In this document: positions 17,244 through 24,820 of the stretch, piece after piece | Layout: every line of letters begins with the position of its first letter | Numbering within the stretch: the stretch's first letter is position 1 | DNA from: Falsiphaeobacter marinintestinus | Lineage (GTDB): Bacteria > Pseudomonadota > Alphaproteobacteria > Rhodobacterales > Rhodobacteraceae | NCBI RefSeq assembly: GCF_007923355.1 | Contig: NZ_VOGO01000005.1 | Coordinates: forward strand, 124,001-188,000 | Length of the DNA stretch: 64,000 bases | Reading direction: 5' to 3' | Notes under the pieces: model-generated | What the model saw: only the letters and a program-made list of their open reading frames with translations | Databases searched by the model: none | What the model was told of the DNA's origin: nothing | Translations under genes and position numbers: made by a program

Positions 17244-17561
17244 TCAAGGGTGTTGACCAGCCCCAACGTGGGTGGTTTCGCAATCAAGTATTCCGGTTGT
17301 CACGGCTTGGTCGCCCAGAACACCATACACATGGCATCCGCTGACCTGCGCCATGGCAACGGCCGCCTCAGTCCGAATCGGACCCAATCGGGGTGCGTAT
17401 CTGTGGTTCACACGGATGGCTTCGGCCAAGTTTCCCCGATAACGCACGTCAAATTCGCTTTCGCCCACGGAAATCCGCGTCGCATCCAACCCTTGGAAGT
17501 ATCGCCCCGGAGTGTTGCAGGCGGCAAGAAAAGGCAATGATATCAGCAAGAGGCGAAGCAT
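17244..17561 (-). CDS. Small lipoprotein of unknown function
   Basis: A 105-residue protein with a lipoprotein signal: MLRLLLISLPFLAAC, with Cys15 in a LAAC lipobox. The mature part contains two further Cys (in SGCHVYG and ILDCET) that could form a disulfide in the periplasm. I recognise no domain. It is divergent from the TsoY-like membrane protein and shares the 121-base gap containing the FNR and SqrR-like sites, so it may be regulated with it. Confidence 0.75.
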   Translation of the reverse strand: MLRLLLISLPFLAACNTPGRYFQGLDATRISVGESEFDVRYRGNLAEAIRVNHRYAPRLGPIRTEAAVAMAQVSGCHVYGVLGDQAVTTGILDCETTHVGAGQHP

Positions 17562-17607
17562 CAGGCCACAGTGACGCCAATTGGTTAACGCAAGCTTTCA
17601 GGCAGAC

Positions 17608-17621
17608 TTGATCCAGATCAA
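17608..17621. promoter_or_regulatory. FNR/FnrL box
   Basis: TTGAT-CCAG-ATCAA, an exact match to the palindromic FNR/Anr/FnrL consensus TTGAT-N4-ATCAA. It lies 62 bases before the ATG of the membrane protein gene and 47 bases from the start of the divergent lipoprotein. It suggests oxygen-dependent expression of one or both. Confidence 0.75.
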
Positions 17622-17627
17622 ATTAAT

Positions 17628-17643
17628 ATTCCTGTATTGGAAT
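17628..17643. promoter_or_regulatory. SqrR/BigR-type operator, box 1
   Basis: ATTC-CTGTATTG-GAAT, an exact match to ATTC-N8-GAAT, the half-site arrangement I recall for the persulfide-responsive repressor SqrR of Rhodobacter. It begins 24 bases before an identical-type second box and 6 bases after the FNR box. Confidence 0.55.
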
Positions 17644-17651
17644 GTATATAT

Positions 17652-17667
17652 ATTCCAATATCAGAAT
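17652..17667. promoter_or_regulatory. SqrR/BigR-type operator, box 2
   Basis: ATTC-CAATATCA-GAAT, again ATTC-N8-GAAT, ending 15 bases before the ATG and just before the ribosome site TTGGAG. The two boxes also create a 9-bp inverted repeat (TATTGGAAT, 8-base spacer, ATTCCAATA) between them. A bound repressor here would block initiation. Confidence 0.55.
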
Positions 17668-17682
17668 ATTTTGGAGCCTGTC

Positions 17683-18897
17683 ATGTCCCTGACGATCAAA
17701 AGACCCGCTGACAGCTATTCGCCGCTTTACTTCCTTGCCTCACTGGGCGCTGGCGGCTTGGCTGTAACCTTTTTCATGTACCTGATGTTCTGGGTCCCGC
17801 ACAAAGGCCGCCCTGTTCCGATCTTTGAAGACATCATGACGGTGTTTGAAACCGGATCGATGCCTCTGAAATCAGCGGCGTTGCTTGCCATGATCGGGAT
17901 CGCGGTGTTTGCGTTCCTGAACATCAAATACCTGATCTGGAATTTCTCTGCCCTCGCCGCGTTTAAAAAAACCGATGCATATACGAAACTGCGTGCGTCG
18001 AACGCCGAAACGACGCTGTTGGCAGCGCCTTTGGCCACGGCCATGACAGTGAACGCCCTGTTCATTGTGGGGCTGGTCTTTGTCCCCGGCCTTTGGAGCG
18101 TTGTTGAATATCTGTTCCCCTTGGCGCTGGTCGCATTCCTGGCCATCGGAGTCTGGGCGTTTTCAACCATCGCCGACTTTCTGGGCCGCGTGCTGACAAA
18201 GGGCGGTGTATTCGATGTCACAGCCAACAATTCGTTCGCCCAGCTTTTGCCAGCATTTGCCGTCGCCATGGTCGGCGTTGGTCTGGCCGCTCCTGCCGCG
18301 ATGAGCACCAACACGGTGACCGTTGGCGTGTCGCTGGTCCTGTCCACGTTCTTCGGCTTCACGGCGATCGTCTACACGGTGGTCGCAGCGATCACGGCCT
18401 TCAACTCGATGTTGCACCACGGAACCGCCAAGGAAGCCGGTCCGACCCTTATGGTCATCGTTCCGATCCTGACCGTTCTGGGCATTCTGTTCCTGCGTCA
18501 GAACCACGGGCTGCATGTCGGGTTTGACGCCCATGTCACCGCTGGCGAAACGATGGTGTTTCTGGCCCGCTTGCTGACAGTCCAGGTGATCTTTCTGCTG
18601 CTTGGAATGTTGGTGTTGCGCCGTCAGGGGTATTTCACCGACTTTGTGTTCGGGTCAAAAACCTCGCCCGGTTCCTATGCATTGGTCTGCCCGGGTGTCG
18701 CGCTGTCGGTCATGATCCAGTTCTTCGTCAACAAGGGTCTTGTCGGTGCCGGCGTGATCGACAAATTCGGAACGTCCTACTGGATCCTGACCATCATTGC
18801 ACTGGCCTTTCAGGGTGCCATGATCGCGCTGGTCCTGCGGCTGAACCGTCAGCACTTTTCGGCAATGCCCGAGGCTGCAATGGTCCCCGGCGAGTAA
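17683..18897 (+). CDS. Multi-pass membrane protein, TsoY-like / anion-channel-like
   Basis: A 404-residue protein with about ten hydrophobic segments, spread evenly from residue 15 to 386, and no signal peptide. From memory the N-terminus (FLASLGAGGLAVTFFMYLMF, residues 18-37) resembles proteins named TsoY family (seleno)protein; topology also recalls the SLAC1/TehA anion-channel fold. Neither call is certain. Its only cysteine is Cys336, in SYALVCPGVAL, just where a selenocysteine or redox Cys would fit. The start is set by TTGGAG 8 bases upstream; the upstream in-frame extension crosses the operators. Monocistronic: a terminator follows. Operators suggest control by oxygen and by sulfide/persulfide. 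Confidence 0.7.
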   Translation: MSLTIKRPADSYSPLYFLASLGAGGLAVTFFMYLMFWVPHKGRPVPIFEDIMTVFETGSMPLKSAALLAMIGIAVFAFLNIKYLIWNFSALAAFKKTDAYTKLRASNAETTLLAAPLATAMTVNALFIVGLVFVPGLWSVVEYLFPLALVAFLAIGVWAFSTIADFLGRVLTKGGVFDVTANNSFAQLLPAFAVAMVGVGLAAPAAMSTNTVTVGVSLVLSTFFGFTAIVYTVVAAITAFNSMLHHGTAKEAGPTLMVIVPILTVLGILFLRQNHGLHVGFDAHVTAGETMVFLARLLTVQVIFLLLGMLVLRRQGYFTDFVFGSKTSPGSYALVCPGVALSVMIQFFVNKGLVGAGVIDKFGTSYWILTIIALAFQGAMIALVLRLNRQHFSAMPEAAMVPGE

Positions 18898-18920
18898 TCG
18901 ACGCCCCTTTATCCACGAAG

Positions 18921-18944
18921 CAGCCCCCGGTCGGGGGCTGTTTT
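18921..18944 (+). terminator. Rho-independent terminator
   Basis: CAGCCCCC, loop GGTC, GGGGGCTG, then TTTT: a perfect 8-bp GC-rich stem 24 bases after the stop of the membrane protein gene. Confidence 0.88.
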
Positions 18945-18972
18945 GCGTTCCGGGAATGCTTGTGGCCCGGTC

Positions 18973-18999
18973 GATCTGGTCATATGTTTTGACCAGATC
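18973..18999. promoter_or_regulatory. Probable operator of the FCD-type GntR regulator
   Basis: GATCTGGTCA, 7-base spacer, TGACCAGATC: a perfect 10-bp inverted repeat ending 15 bases before the ATG of the GntR gene. It contains the TGGT and ACCA half-sites usual for FadR/PdhR-type regulators, though with wider spacing. Autoregulation is the simplest reading. Confidence 0.6.
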
Positions 19000-19014
19000 A
19001 TTTTATGAGGCGCT

Positions 19015-19785
19015 ATGCCGTTCCAGAAAGTCCAACCCGAGAAACTCTCCACGTCGGTGGTTCGCCAGATCGAGAAACTGATCTTGCGCGGTATTCTGAG
19101 ACCCGGAGAACGCCTGCCATCAGAGCGGGAATTGTCGGAACGACTGGGCGTGTCGCGCCCTTCTCTGCGCGACGCAGTGTCAGAGCTTCAGGACCAGGGT
19201 CTGCTGACCACCCGCGCCGGGGCCGGTATCTATGTGGCCGATGTTCTGGGCTCGGCCTTTTCACCCGCGTTGATCCGCCTGTTCGGAAGCCACGACGAAG
19301 CCGTCTTTGACTACCTTTCGTTCCGGCGGGATATGGAAGGACTGGCCGCCGAACGGGCTGCGCGGTTTGGATCGGATAGCGATCTGAAGGTTATTCAGGC
19401 GATTTTTGACAAGATGGAAACCGCCCAGTCGCGCCGCAACCCCGAAGAAGAAGCCAAACTGGACGCGCTGTTTCATTCTGCCATCATCGATGCCAGCCAC
19501 AACGTTGTTATGCTGCACATGATGCGGTCAATGTTCGATCTGCTTCGCGAAGGCGTGTTCTATAACCGGCAAGTCATGTTCAAGCAGCGTACCTCGCGGG
19601 CGGCTCTGCTTGATCAGCACCGAAGCATCAACGACGCGATTCAAAGCCGCGATCCGGTTGCCGCCCGTGCTGCGGTTGAGGCGCATCTGGACTATGTTCA
19701 GCAATCTCTGCGAGACCAGCAAAAAGCCGATCAGCACGAAGAGATCGCCCGCCAGCGGCTGGATCACGAATTGGGGCGTGGCTAA
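19015..19785 (+). CDS. FadR/GntR-family transcriptional regulator (FCD domain)
   Basis: A 256-residue regulator. Residues 8-75 form the GntR winged helix-turn-helix (LRPGERLPSERELSERLGVSR around 27-47, then DAVSELQDQGLLTTRAGAGIYV). The remainder is an all-helical FCD ligand domain, with DALFHSAIIDAS around 153-164 and LDQHRSINDAIQSRD near 202-216 supplying the metal-binding Asp/His pattern (D, H, H). FCD regulators usually sense small carboxylates or acyl-CoA. The regulon is not evident: the downstream gene is on the other strand, so only autoregulation can be proposed. Confidence 0.88.
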   Translation: MPFQKVQPEKLSTSVVRQIEKLILRGILRPGERLPSERELSERLGVSRPSLRDAVSELQDQGLLTTRAGAGIYVADVLGSAFSPALIRLFGSHDEAVFDYLSFRRDMEGLAAERAARFGSDSDLKVIQAIFDKMETAQSRRNPEEEAKLDALFHSAIIDASHNVVMLHMMRSMFDLLREGVFYNRQVMFKQRTSRAALLDQHRSINDAIQSRDPVAARAAVEAHLDYVQQSLRDQQKADQHEEIARQRLDHELGRG

Positions 19786-19840
19786 GCCAATGTCCTCATG
19801 AAATTGAGCGACTGGCGGCCAAAACCTATGTTTTCAAAGC

Positions 19841-19869
19841 AAAAAACCCGGCCATGATAGCCGGGTTTT
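19841..19869. terminator. Bidirectional rho-independent terminator
   Basis: AAAACCCGGC, loop CATGATA, GCCGGGTTTT: a 10-bp stem with A- and T-runs on both sides, placed between the convergent GntR gene and the F0 operon end. Works for either strand. Confidence 0.88.
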
Positions 19870-19900
19870 CATCCCCTTGCGGGAAAAGCTTGGTGTGCAC

Positions 19901-20461
19901 TTAGTGCAGCTTGTTTTCGACCTGCACAATGGCGTCGTCGATCAGGCTTGCACCTTTGGCAGCCGTCATCTGCTTGGCGATGACGTCTTTGGCTGCAGCC
20001 ACGGCGATCAGAATGGCCTGGTCGCGGACTTCTTTCACAGCAGCAGACTGGGCCGAGGCAATCTGGTCTTCGGCAGCCGCCAGACGGCGTGCGATCGAAG
20101 CTTTCAGATCTTCCTTGGCTTGCTCAGCGGCATTGGAAGCGTCTTCGCGAGCGTGGGCGACGATGCGCTCGGCCTGCTCTTGCACTTCTTTCTGCTTACG
20201 CTCGTAAGAGGCCAGAAGGGTCTGGGCCTCTTCACGCAGCGCGCGGGCTTCGTCCAGTTCGGTCTTGATGCCTGCGGCACGATCGTCCAGTGCGCCGCCG
20301 ATCATCTTCGGAACACCGAAGTAGAACAGCACACCTACGAAAACGAGAAACGCGATCAGAACAACAAAGTCCGTGTTGCCGAGCGAGAAGAACGGCCCGC
20401 TTGCGGCAAGCGCTGGGCTGGCAACGCCCAGCGACAGGATAAGGGCGAACAAATTACGCAT
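19901..20461 (-). CDS. atpF: F0F1 ATP synthase subunit b
   Basis: A 186-residue peripheral stalk subunit. A short N-terminal hydrophobic leader, then a membrane helix (DFVVLIAFLVFVGVLFYFG, about residues 31-49) and a long charged amphipathic coil (EARALREEAQTLLASYERKQKEVQEQ region) reaching up to F1. Dimerises with the paralogue b' encoded just upstream. Last gene of the minus-strand operon, followed by a bidirectional terminator. The F1 genes are not in the window, as usual for alphaproteobacteria, where F0 and F1 operons are separate. Confidence 0.94.
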   Translation of the reverse strand: MRNLFALILSLGVASPALAASGPFFSLGNTDFVVLIAFLVFVGVLFYFGVPKMIGGALDDRAAGIKTELDEARALREEAQTLLASYERKQKEVQEQAERIVAHAREDASNAAEQAKEDLKASIARRLAAAEDQIASAQSAAVKEVRDQAILIAVAAAKDVIAKQMTAAKGASLIDDAIVQVENKLH

Positions 20462-20466
20462 GGATC

Positions 20467-21024
20467 TTATCCTTTCACTCGGTTTGCGACGGCGTCTGAT
20501 ACGGCTGCCGCGTCTGCGGTGCCGCCCATGGCGGTCACGATTTCAACGGCCGTATCATCCGCAACGGCCTTGATGCTTTCAAGCGCGTTGGCACGGATCT
20601 CGGCGATGGCCTTTTCCGATTCTGCAGCTTTGGCGGCGATCTCGGCGTCGGCTTTGACAATGGCGTCGTCCAGGCCGGCCTGGATTTCTGCGCGGGCTTC
20701 GGCAGCAATGCGCTGCGCTTCGACGCGGGCGTCTGCCAGAGCCTGATTATAGGCAGCTTCGGCATCAACGGCCTTGGCTTTCAGGTCTTCGGCTGCGGCC
20801 AGATCGTTGGTGATGGTACCTGTACGTTCAGCCAGGATGCCACCGATCCGGGGCAAGGCCACGCGCGACAGAATAAGATAGATCACGACAAGCGTGACCA
20901 GAAGCCAGAAAATCTGGTTCGGGTACGTCGCAAAATCAAGTTGCGGCATGCCCGGAGCGCTGTCAGCAGCGGCGTGGGCCGCATCAGCAGCAGTGTGACC
21001 TGCGTCGTGGGTCTCAGTTGCCAT
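20467..21024 (-). CDS. atpF': F0F1 ATP synthase subunit b' (second b-type stalk subunit)
   Basis: A 185-residue b-type subunit. Residues 1-30 are soluble and His/Ala rich ([14 protein letters not shown]); the membrane helix follows ([22 protein letters not shown], about 37-58), then a long Ala/Glu-rich coiled coil. The presence of two b genes, b and b', is a feature of photosynthetic bacteria and many alphaproteobacteria, where the stalk is a heterodimer. Five bases separate it from atpF. Confidence 0.93.
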   Translation of the reverse strand: MATETHDAGHTAADAAHAAADSAPGMPQLDFATYPNQIFWLLVTLVVIYLILSRVALPRIGGILAERTGTITNDLAAAEDLKAKAVDAEAAYNQALADARVEAQRIAAEARAEIQAGLDDAIVKADAEIAAKAAESEKAIAEIRANALESIKAVADDTAVEIVTAMGGTADAAAVSDAVANRVKG

Positions 21025-21052
21025 GTCGGCCTCCTTGGAAACTTAGCCTTAT

Positions 21053-21082
21053 CGGGCAGCGGGGAACCTCCCCTGCTGCCCG
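21053..21082 (-). other. Strong hairpin in the atpE-atpF' spacer
   Basis: CGGGCAGCGGGG and CCCC-T-GCTGCCCG pair as a 12-bp stem with one bulged T and a five-base loop, in the 85-base gap between the atpE stop and atpF'. No T-run follows on the minus strand, so it is better read as an mRNA processing or stabilising element that favours atpE expression than as a full terminator. Confidence 0.6.
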
Positions 21083-21109
21083 ACCGTAAGGATATGTTGT
21101 CCTAGGCTC

Positions 21110-21334
21110 TTAGACGGCGAACATCAGCAGGAGAGCGACCAGGAATGCAAAGATGCCCAGTGCTTCTGCGAATGCGATGCCGATGAAGAGAGTGGCTGTC
21201 TGCGACGCAGCAGCCGAAGGGTTGCGCAGAGCGCCGGCAAGGAAGTTGCCAGCTACGTTACCAACACCGATTGCGGCTGCGCCGGAACCGATTGCTGCCA
21301 GGCCTGCGCCGATGTGTGCGAGATCGCCTTCCAT
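21110..21334 (-). CDS. atpE: F0F1 ATP synthase subunit c
   Basis: A 74-residue proteolipid of two helices forming the rotor ring. Helix 1 is Gly/Ala rich ([21 protein letters not shown]), the polar loop is ALRNPSA, and helix 2 carries the proton-binding Glu in [13 protein letters not shown] (about residue 57). No sodium-type Gln/Ser ligand pattern is obvious, so proton coupling is expected. Flanked by larger spacers than its neighbours, including the hairpin downstream, which fits the need for many copies of c per complex. Confidence 0.96.
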   Translation of the reverse strand: MEGDLAHIGAGLAAIGSGAAAIGVGNVAGNFLAGALRNPSAAASQTATLFIGIAFAEALGIFAFLVALLLMFAV

Positions 21335-21400
21335 GATAAATTCTCCTTACGATTGGAAGTTGTCGTTTGATATGGGGTGCGTGATGTCACGCACCGGTCA

Positions 21401-22159
21401 TTAGTGAGACGGATGCAGTGCGTCCTTGAGGTACACACAGGTCAGGATCGTGAACACGTAAGCCTGGATAAAGGCCACGAGCACTTCGAGCCCGTACATT
21501 GCAGTGATGGCCAGAACCGACACCGGTGAGATCACTGTGATGGCCGCAAAGCCTGCGAACACCTTGATCACCGCGTGGCCCGCCATGACGTTGCCGGCCA
21601 GACGAATGGAGTGGCTGACAGGGCGCACGAAGTACGAAATCAGTTCGATGATGGCCAGAACCGGACGCAGCGCCAGAGGCGCGCTCGACACCCAGAACAA
21701 GCCGAGGAACTTGGTGCCATTCAGCACGAAACCCAGAATGGTCACGGTCAGGAACACGGCCAGTGCAAGCACGGTGGTCACTGCGAAATGCGACGTTGTG
21801 GTAAAGGACAGCGGCAGCAGGCCCAGGAAGTTGGCGCAGACGATGAACATGAACAGGGTCATGACGTAGGGAAAGTATTTCACCCCGTCTTTGCCGCAGA
21901 TGTCTTCGACCATCTTGTAGATAAAGCCATAGGCCAGTTCAGCGATCGACTGCATACGGGTCGGCACGATGGCGCGCTTGGATGATCCCAGAACCAGCAG
22001 ACCGATGATCGCCAGAACGGCCAGTGCCATCCAAAGCGATGCGTTGGTCGGCGTGTACCACGCTATCGTATCACCGCCGAAAAGCGGCTTGATGATGAAC
22101 TGGTCCATCGGGTGGAAAACCAGACCGCCCTCTTCTGCACCATGCGCTTCGCTTGCCAC
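21401..22159 (-). CDS. atpB: F0F1 ATP synthase subunit a
   Basis: A 252-residue membrane stator subunit with proton half-channels. The conserved Arg facing the c ring lies in [16 protein letters not shown] (about residues 183-198), and the C-terminal helix holds [22 protein letters not shown]. Its start lies 3 bases after the atpI stop, so it is co-translated with atpI. Confidence 0.95.
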   Translation of the reverse strand: MASEAHGAEEGGLVFHPMDQFIIKPLFGGDTIAWYTPTNASLWMALAVLAIIGLLVLGSSKRAIVPTRMQSIAELAYGFIYKMVEDICGKDGVKYFPYVMTLFMFIVCANFLGLLPLSFTTTSHFAVTTVLALAVFLTVTILGFVLNGTKFLGLFWVSSAPLALRPVLAIIELISYFVRPVSHSIRLAGNVMAGHAVIKVFAGFAAITVISPVSVLAITAMYGLEVLVAFIQAYVFTILTCVYLKDALHPSH

Positions 22160-22162
22160 GTG

Positions 22163-22522
22163 TCAGTCCCTCTTCGTCTCTGTCCCGGCCTGTTCGGCCT
22201 GATCCATCGCCGCTTGCGCGGCCTCAATTTTCTCCTGGGCCTCTTGTGCGGATCGCATCATCGTCTTGATGCCCGCCGCAAGTCCCAGCAATGTAAACAG
22301 CACCAGCATTATCGGGAGCGTCCCGAGCAGGCGGTCCAGCCCGTAGCCAATGCCAAAGCCGATCCCGAGACCGGCCACCAGTTCGATCACCATCCGCCAG
22401 GCCAGTTCGCCCTGGGAAAAGTCACCGTCCGCGCGCGGCTTGGGCTCATTCTGAGTGCCCTTTGCGGCCTTGATCCGTGCCTCAAGCTGCGTCAGGCGCT
22501 GCTTTTGGTCGTCTTCGGTCAA
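22163..22522 (-). CDS. atpI: F0F1 ATP synthase assembly/auxiliary protein AtpI
   Basis: A small protein with two membrane helices (VIELVAGLGIGFGIGYGLDRLLG and IMLVLFTLLGLAAGIKTMM) and charged ends, placed first in the F0 operon as AtpI/AtpZ genes usually are. The family assists c-ring assembly or magnesium supply. The start is uncertain: no ATG is available. I prefer TTG at 22522 (TEDDQKQRLTQLEARIKAAKG), with GAGG about ten bases upstream; a GTG at 22537 and a TTG at 22582 are alternatives. The functional call is supported mainly by position and topology. Confidence 0.85.
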   Translation of the reverse strand: MTEDDQKQRLTQLEARIKAAKGTQNEPKPRADGDFSQGELAWRMVIELVAGLGIGFGIGYGLDRLLGTLPIMLVLFTLLGLAAGIKTMMRSAQEAQEKIEAAQAAMDQAEQAGTETKRD

Positions 22523-22753
22523 GGGCGCATACCTCACGCGTTTGTTGAGCTTGGTGCTAAGGCCCGCGGGGCTTAGAGTCAATTGACTGATTGGCGCAGG
22601 TTATACGCACCTAAAGCTTTGATATTATGAGTATTTTTAAAGAGAAGAATGGGGAAGGATGTTCTGTCGCAGGTGGCGTTAGCGCCAAACCGGCCAAATG
22701 AGCATATTCAACCAAATGGTTGACGATGCGAGAGCAACACGGCAAGGGCAGGC

Positions 22754-23098
22754 ATGGCCAATCCTCTTGATACCGTTTTTGCCGCTTTGGCCGACCCGAC
22801 CCGGCGCGCGATCCTTGCGATGTTGCTGGAAGACGATATGGCTGTCACCGACGTGGCCGAGCCGTTCGAAATGTCGCTGGCCGCGATCTCGAAGCACCTG
22901 ACGATCCTGACCCGCGCCGGGCTGATTGCGCAGGAAAAGCGCGGGCGGGTGAAATGGTGCAAATTGCAACCCGACGCGATGAAAGATGCCAGTGTCTGGA
23001 TGCAGGGGTTCGGACAGTTCGAGCCGGTCAATCTGGACGCCTTCGAACGGTTCCTTAAATCCGAGCTTGGTTCAGAACCTCATAGCCCTGAAAGCTGA
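22754..23098 (+). CDS. ArsR-family transcriptional regulator
   Basis: A 114-residue winged-helix protein. DPTRRAILAMLLEDDMAVTDVAEPFEMSLAAISKHLTIL covers helices 1-4 with the recognition helix SLAAISKHL (as residues 40-48); RGRVKWCKLQ is the wing. It lacks the CxC metal motif of ArsR/SmtB sensors, so it is more likely of the stand-alone, non-metal group that often sits with SRPBCC or activator partners. No partner gene is adjacent. Its last 44 bases overlap the convergent transglutaminase gene. Confidence 0.88.
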   Translation: MANPLDTVFAALADPTRRAILAMLLEDDMAVTDVAEPFEMSLAAISKHLTILTRAGLIAQEKRGRVKWCKLQPDAMKDASVWMQGFGQFEPVNLDAFERFLKSELGSEPHSPES

Positions 23099-23900
23099 TT
23101 TCCGGATTTGCCTCATGGAACGTACCGGAGGCATCCAGCCACATCGGTTCTCCAATCAGTTTGAGGTCCGAAACCCCTTCGGTCGGGAAATTCAGCCCCA
23201 TGGAATGGGCCAGTGGAACGCGCGCACCCGGTTTTGGGTTCAGGCCGGGCTGGATGTCGCGCGTATTCATCTTCAGGTGATGGGCAATGTCCCATTCCCG
23301 GACCTCACCCCCAAGCCGGGTCACGACCCAACAGTGCATATCGTTGCAGTGGGTCCGCTTTTCGGCGGGCAAAAAGCACCCGGTTACATATCCGGCGTCG
23401 ATCCCGGCGGTCCGGCATGCGGCAATGAAATAGGCATTGATATCGACACAAGACCCTTCCGTGATCGAGCAGAGTTGCGGGATATTGTCATGATTGTCGT
23501 AGAACCGCGTATCTGGATGGCCATAGGTGAATTGCGCCGCGACATGATCGGCCAGCGCCTTGACCGGATCGCCGGGGGCCTGCGCAACCACGTGGCGGGC
23601 TTGGGTGACCAGTGCGTCAGCGGCGCGGGCAAAACGGGTGTCGCGTTTGGCAAACATGATCTCAGGATAGGCCAGACCGCCCAGCGCATAAGACCAGCGC
23701 AACCTCAGGTTTGCCGCGTCGGGCGCCAGCACCACAGCATTTTGGCCCGAAGTCGGGTCGGATACAATGTGCCCACGCCCTCCGGTCCACCTGAACCCTA
23801 TGGCTGACACATGCGGCGTCGACATGCCGATTGGGCACAACAACGTCGCGCCGGGCATCGCTGCCGCAGTCATGGTCAGGGTGATCGATTGGTCCGGCAT
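23055..23900 (-). CDS. Transglutaminase-like cysteine hydrolase
   Basis: A 281-residue protein. After an N-terminal beta domain comes the transglutaminase-like core with a complete triad: Cys151 (EGSCVDINAYFIAACR), His189 (DMHCWVV) and Asp204 (REWDIAHHL). Such bacterial proteins act as cysteine proteases, amidases or crosslinkers; the substrate is unknown. The start MPDQSITL is preferred over a longer frame, with AGGAGG-type purines just upstream. It is a different subfamily from the Anbu-operon transglutaminase. Overlaps the ArsR gene at the 3' end by 44 bases. Confidence 0.85.
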   Translation of the reverse strand: MPDQSITLTMTAAAMPGATLLCPIGMSTPHVSAIGFRWTGGRGHIVSDPTSGQNAVVLAPDAANLRLRWSYALGGLAYPEIMFAKRDTRFARAADALVTQARHVVAQAPGDPVKALADHVAAQFTYGHPDTRFYDNHDNIPQLCSITEGSCVDINAYFIAACRTAGIDAGYVTGCFLPAEKRTHCNDMHCWVVTRLGGEVREWDIAHHLKMNTRDIQPGLNPKPGARVPLAHSMGLNFPTEGVSDLKLIGEPMWLDASGTFHEANPEISFQGYEVLNQARI

Positions 23901-23938
23901 GTTGGCCTTCTTATCAAGGAGGTCGTGCGGCGACCCTA

Positions 23939-24820
23939 TCATCCCTCTTGTTTCAGCAACATGACCAGCGCCAGCACGATCATCGCGATTCCGACCAGAA
24001 CCAGCCCTTGGGGCGCACCATTGCCGCGCGCGACTTCCCACAAAATCACCCAGCTGGGCGTGAGGTAGGTATAGGCCATGACCTTGGCCGAGGGCAGCCG
24101 CAGCGATGCGAACTGCAACAGGACAAAAGTTGCGGCACTGGCAAAGATCGCCAGATAGAACAGGCAGATCCAGACGATAGGCGGCAGGTTGGCCCAGTCG
24201 GTCGCGCGGATGTCGGACCAGCCGAACACCAATAGGATCGCGCCGCCGGCCAGCAGCATGCCAAAGGTGAACACAACCGGCGGTTCACCCCGGTTCAGTT
24301 TGGGTACCATCGGCGTATACAGCGCATGCAGGATACAGCCGAAGAAATAGATGATCTCGCCCTCACCGACCCGGAACGCAAAGGCCGCATCCCAGTTGGC
24401 GTCAAAAATGACCCACAACGCCCCGGCGCCGCCAATCGCCAGCGCGGCCGCCATGCGTGGGGTCGTAACCTGTCGCAACAGCAACCAGCCGAAGACGCCG
24501 GACATGACAGGCGTCAGGGTAAAGACCGCAGCGGCGCTGACCGGGGCGGCGGTTTTGAGGCCGTAGAACATCAACACGAAGTACCCGGCGAACAGACCGC
24601 CCAGGATCAGATAGCGCCAGGGCGCCTGAAAGGCGCGGCGATTGACCTTGCCCATGGCAAAGGCCGCTGTTCCGATGATCACCGCCGCAATCCAGAACCG
24701 CGCGGCATTCAGCGCCGCTGGCGCGATCTCGTTCGCGGCTGTCGCCCCCAATGAGAACGATCCGGCGACAAGGGCCGAAAACGTCAGCATGGCGAGGTGG
24801 CCCTGAAGATGGGGGCTCAT
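23939..24820 (-). CDS. DMT-family (EamA) transporter
   Basis: A 293-residue inner-membrane protein with ten hydrophobic segments in two EamA repeats. The second repeat is marked by FFGCILHALYTPMVPKLNRG and the end by LTPSWVILWEVARGNGAPQGLVLVGIAMI as conserved EamA-like stretches. Such proteins export metabolites or amino acids; the substrate is unknown. Its start overlaps the stop of the LysR gene by 4 bases, so it is co-transcribed with and probably under the control of that regulator. Confidence 0.87.
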   Translation of the reverse strand: MSPHLQGHLAMLTFSALVAGSFSLGATAANEIAPAALNAARFWIAAVIIGTAAFAMGKVNRRAFQAPWRYLILGGLFAGYFVLMFYGLKTAAPVSAAAVFTLTPVMSGVFGWLLLRQVTTPRMAAALAIGGAGALWVIFDANWDAAFAFRVGEGEIIYFFGCILHALYTPMVPKLNRGEPPVVFTFGMLLAGGAILLVFGWSDIRATDWANLPPIVWICLFYLAIFASAATFVLLQFASLRLPSAKVMAYTYLTPSWVILWEVARGNGAPQGLVLVGIAMIVLALVMLLKQEG

